From the NCBI RefSeq assembly GCF_016820655.1, contig NZ_WSFT01000021.1, positions 1-64,000 of the forward strand: DNA of 64,000 nt, given 5' to 3'. This stretch comes from Anaeromonas frigoriresistens. GTDB taxonomy: Bacteria > Bacillota > Clostridia > Tissierellales > SIT17. Shown here piece by piece: positions 62,023 to 64,000 of the stretch (positions are counted from its first letter, which is position 1; each line of letters opens with the position of its first letter). A program made the translations under genes and the position numbers. The notes under the pieces are model-generated. The model worked only from the letters and a program-made list of their open reading frames with translations. It searched no databases and was not told where the DNA came from.

Positions 62023-64000
62023 TTACTCTTCATCTTTAACTAATAAAAAATCTATTTCTTTTTTTGCTATATTTGTATTTGCTACTTTAATTTTCACTGA
62101 ATCACCTATTCTATAGGTCTTCTTAGTTCTTTCTTCTACTAAGCTATAATTTAACTCATCATATATATAATATCCATCAGTTAAAGAGCTTACATGAACT
62201 AGACCTTCTATTGTATTGTCTAGCTCTACAAATATACCAAATGAAGTTACTCCTGAAATTACTCCTTCATAAACTTCACCAAGTCTTTCACTCATATACT
62301 CTACCATCTTAAGTTCATTAGTTTCTCTCTCTGCTTGATCTGCTATTCTTTCAGTTGCTGATGTCTGTTCTGCTATTTTAGGTAATCTCTTTTCTAGTTT
62401 AGATTTCTTTTTATTATCGATTTCATTGTTAATAAACCACTTTATTATTCTATGAATCATCAAATCAGGATATCTCCTGATTGGAGAAGTAAAATGAGTA
62501 TAATATTTTGCTGCTAATCCAAAATGACCCTTTCTATTTGGACTATATTCTGCTTTTTTTAATGACCTTAACATGATTGTATTAATTACTGTTTCTTCTT
62601 TCGTTCCTTTTATCTTTTCCAATAATTTTTGAAGTTCCTTTGGATGTACTTCTTCATCCCCTTTAAGACTATAACCAAAGTTATAAATAAACTTCTTAAA
62701 TTCACCCATTCTTTCTTCATCTGGATCTTCATGAATTCTATATAGGAATGGTGTTTCTGTAGAATGCATATATTCTGCCACAGTTTCGTTACATACGAGC
62801 ATAAATTCCTCTATTAATCTATTTGAAGTTCTTCTATCATATTTTTTAATATCAATTGGTTTACCGTCTTCGTCTAAGATTATTTTTGCTTCATCAAAGT
62901 CAAAATCAATACTTCCTCTTTTTTCTCGTCTTTGTCTAAGAACTTTGCTCAATTCAGCCATAATTCTAAAGTCATCCATAAGGTGGCTATATTCTTCCAT
63001 AAGTTCTTTATCTTCATTTTCTAAAATATCTGACACATCTTTATATGTCATACGAGCTTTACTCTCTATTACTGTCTCATATATCTTGTTTTCCTTTACT
63101 TCACCATTTTTATCAATTGTCATAAATACACTTAAAGTTAATCTCGGTACATGAGGATTTAAACTACACATTCCATTGGATAACTTCTTAGGTAACATAG
63201 GTATAACTCTATCAACTAAATATACACTAGTCCCTCTTCGCAAGGCCTCTTTATCCAATTCTGAGTTCTGCTTAACATAGTGTGTTACATCTGCAATATG
63301 AACGCCTAATTTATAATCTCCATTTTCTAATTTCTCTACAGATACCCCATCATCTAAGTCTTTAGCATCTGCTCCATCTATAGTAAATATAGTTTTATCC
63401 CTTAAATCTAGTCGTCTTTCTATCTCATTTTCAGGTATTTCTTCTGGTATAGCTTCTGCTTCTTCCATTACTTCTTCTGGGAATGTTTCACTTAAATTAT
63501 GCTTTCTTACTATAGATAAAATATCTGTGCCTACGTCATGAACACTTCCTAATACTTCAACAACAAAGCCTTCAGGACTTCTGCGTTTTTCAGGCCATTT
63601 AGTAATCTCTACTACAACCTTATCATCATGTTTGGCTCCGTTAACTTGAGACTTTGGAATAAAAATATCCATACTTATCTTCTCATCATCTGGAACTACA
63701 AAACCAAAATTTCTACTTTTTTCAAATGTACCTACAACTTTGGTATTACCTCTTTCGATTACTCTTATTACTTCTCCTTCTGGTTTCTTATTTTCTGCTC
63801 CTTTTCTGTTCAATCTTACTAAAACTTTATCATTATGTAGTGCACCATTCATATCATTAGGAGATATAAATACATCTTTGATTTCTTGATTATCTGGTAT
63901 TAAAAAACCAAATCCTTTTGCATTTCCTTGTAATCTACCAAATACCAAATTCATTTTTTCTGGCACACCATAATTTTCTTCACGAGTTTGTACTATATAC
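62023..64000 (-). CDS. rnr: Ribonuclease R (5' end beyond the window)
   Basis: 3'-5' exoribonuclease that degrades structured and tmRNA-tagged RNA. Seen: two cold-shock domains (VFGRLQGNAKGFGFLIPDN, GTFEKSRNFGFVVPDD), the RNB catalytic motif FTIDGADAKDLDDGVSVEKL, TSPIRRYPDLMIHRII, and a C-terminal S1 domain (EGVISGVTSFGIFVELDNTI). The frame stays open to 64000 (TREENYGVPEKMN); the usual N-terminal wing domain and true start lie outside. The GTG at 63966 is not a start. Confidence 0.95.
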   Translation of the reverse strand, partial: YIVQTREENYGVPEKMNLVFGRLQGNAKGFGFLIPDNQEIKDVFISPNDMNGALHNDKVLVRLNRKGAENKKPEGEVIRVIERGNTKVVGTFEKSRNFGFVVPDDEKISMDIFIPKSQVNGAKHDDKVVVEITKWPEKRRSPEGFVVEVLGSVHDVGTDILSIVRKHNLSETFPEEVMEEAEAIPEEIPENEIERRLDLRDKTIFTIDGADAKDLDDGVSVEKLENGDYKLGVHIADVTHYVKQNSELDKEALRRGTSVYLVDRVIPMLPKKLSNGMCSLNPHVPRLTLSVFMTIDKNGEVKENKIYETVIESKARMTYKDVSDILENEDKELMEEYSHLMDDFRIMAELSKVLRQRREKRGSIDFDFDEAKIILDEDGKPIDIKKYDRRTSNRLIEEFMLVCNETVAEYMHSTETPFLYRIHEDPDEERMGEFKKFIYNFGYSLKGDEEVHPKELQKLLEKIKGTKEETVINTIMLRSLKKAEYSPNRKGHFGLAAKYYTHFTSPIRRYPDLMIHRIIKWFINNEIDNKKKSKLEKRLPKIAEQTSATERIADQAERETNELKMVEYMSERLGEVYEGVISGVTSFGIFVELDNTIEGLVHVSSLTDGYYIYDELNYSLVEERTKKTYRIGDSVKIKVANTNIAKKEIDFLLVKDEE

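Noticed and set aside
63922-63966. Start codon of RNase R at 63966 (GTG) or the ATG at 63954
   Set aside because: The frame is open up to the window edge and the upstream residues fit RNase R, so the true start lies outside.
1-64000. CRISPR arrays, rRNA and tRNA genes
   Set aside because: No regularly spaced repeats and no tRNA cloverleaf or rRNA sequence were seen, other than the tRNA-like part of tmRNA.

Overview
The window is about 64 kb of an AT-rich chromosome from an anaerobic, spore-forming member of the Clostridia; a Tissierellales-like lineage is my guess. The evidence is strong AGGAGG ribosome sites, a T-box before asnS, a Spo0E-like protein, a SleB-type hydrolase, [FeFe]-hydrogenases, a c-di-AMP riboswitch and a Firmicute-type tmRNA. 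Nearly everything is read from the minus strand. The plus-strand genes are lplA and the SleB-like hydrolase.

Layout. 1-5.6 kb: the 5' end of a group IIC intron sitting just behind a terminator, a small alarmone synthetase, T-box-controlled asnS, lplA, and an FHA-ftsW-pbpA cell-wall operon whose pbpA is cut down to its first 54 codons. 5.7-13.6 kb: a four-gene pyruvate dehydrogenase-type operon, a phosphoglucomutase, a UPF0316 protein, a small hypothetical gene and a CDGSH protein. 13.7-27 kb: an accessory region of short, same-strand, mostly single-gene units (six GNAT acetyltransferases, two Nudix hydrolases, a methyltransferase, GrpB, an NTF2-like protein, a P-loop kinase, an HELGH membrane protein, a DinB-like pseudogene). 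Gene debris lies between them. There are two palindromes with consensus integron attC ends (23982-24053 and 24792-24859), weaker candidates, and a broken tyrosine-recombinase C-terminus at the upstream end of the array. I read this as a decaying integron-like cassette array, which would be unusual in a clostridial chromosome.

27-38 kb: an ANTAR regulator with glnA and its structured leader, then a maltodextrin regulon (LacI regulator, binding protein, two permeases, 4-alpha-glucanotransferase, glycogen phosphorylase) with candidate LacI operators. 37.6-47 kb: an AlbA_2 protein, DUF975 and other membrane proteins, a flavin reductase with an aldehyde dehydrogenase, a histidine kinase, a dicarboxylate/glutamate symporter, a TSUP permease, DUF1450, and the hydrolase behind a c-di-AMP riboswitch with a textbook promoter. 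47-52 kb: a hydrogenase cluster (2Fe-2S thioredoxin-like protein, PAS-containing sensory [FeFe]-hydrogenase, PP2C/SpoIIE phosphatase, ferredoxin-rich [FeFe]-hydrogenase) driven by a consensus promoter.

52-59 kb: a copper/metal-handling region with an intact two-HMA CopA behind a CsoR-like operator, CopZ, a small Cys/His-rich protein with a frameshift, a tiny Gly/Met/Trp-rich protein, two different decayed P-type ATPases, Lgt and a Spo0E-like protein. 59-64 kb: ssrA (tmRNA), smpB, a short UvrC-like nuclease, a TrkA-C membrane protein, and RNase R, which runs off the right edge. The rnr-smpB-ssrA cluster joins ribosome rescue with decay of the rescued mRNA. The PDH operon needs lipoylation, which the nearby lplA could supply.
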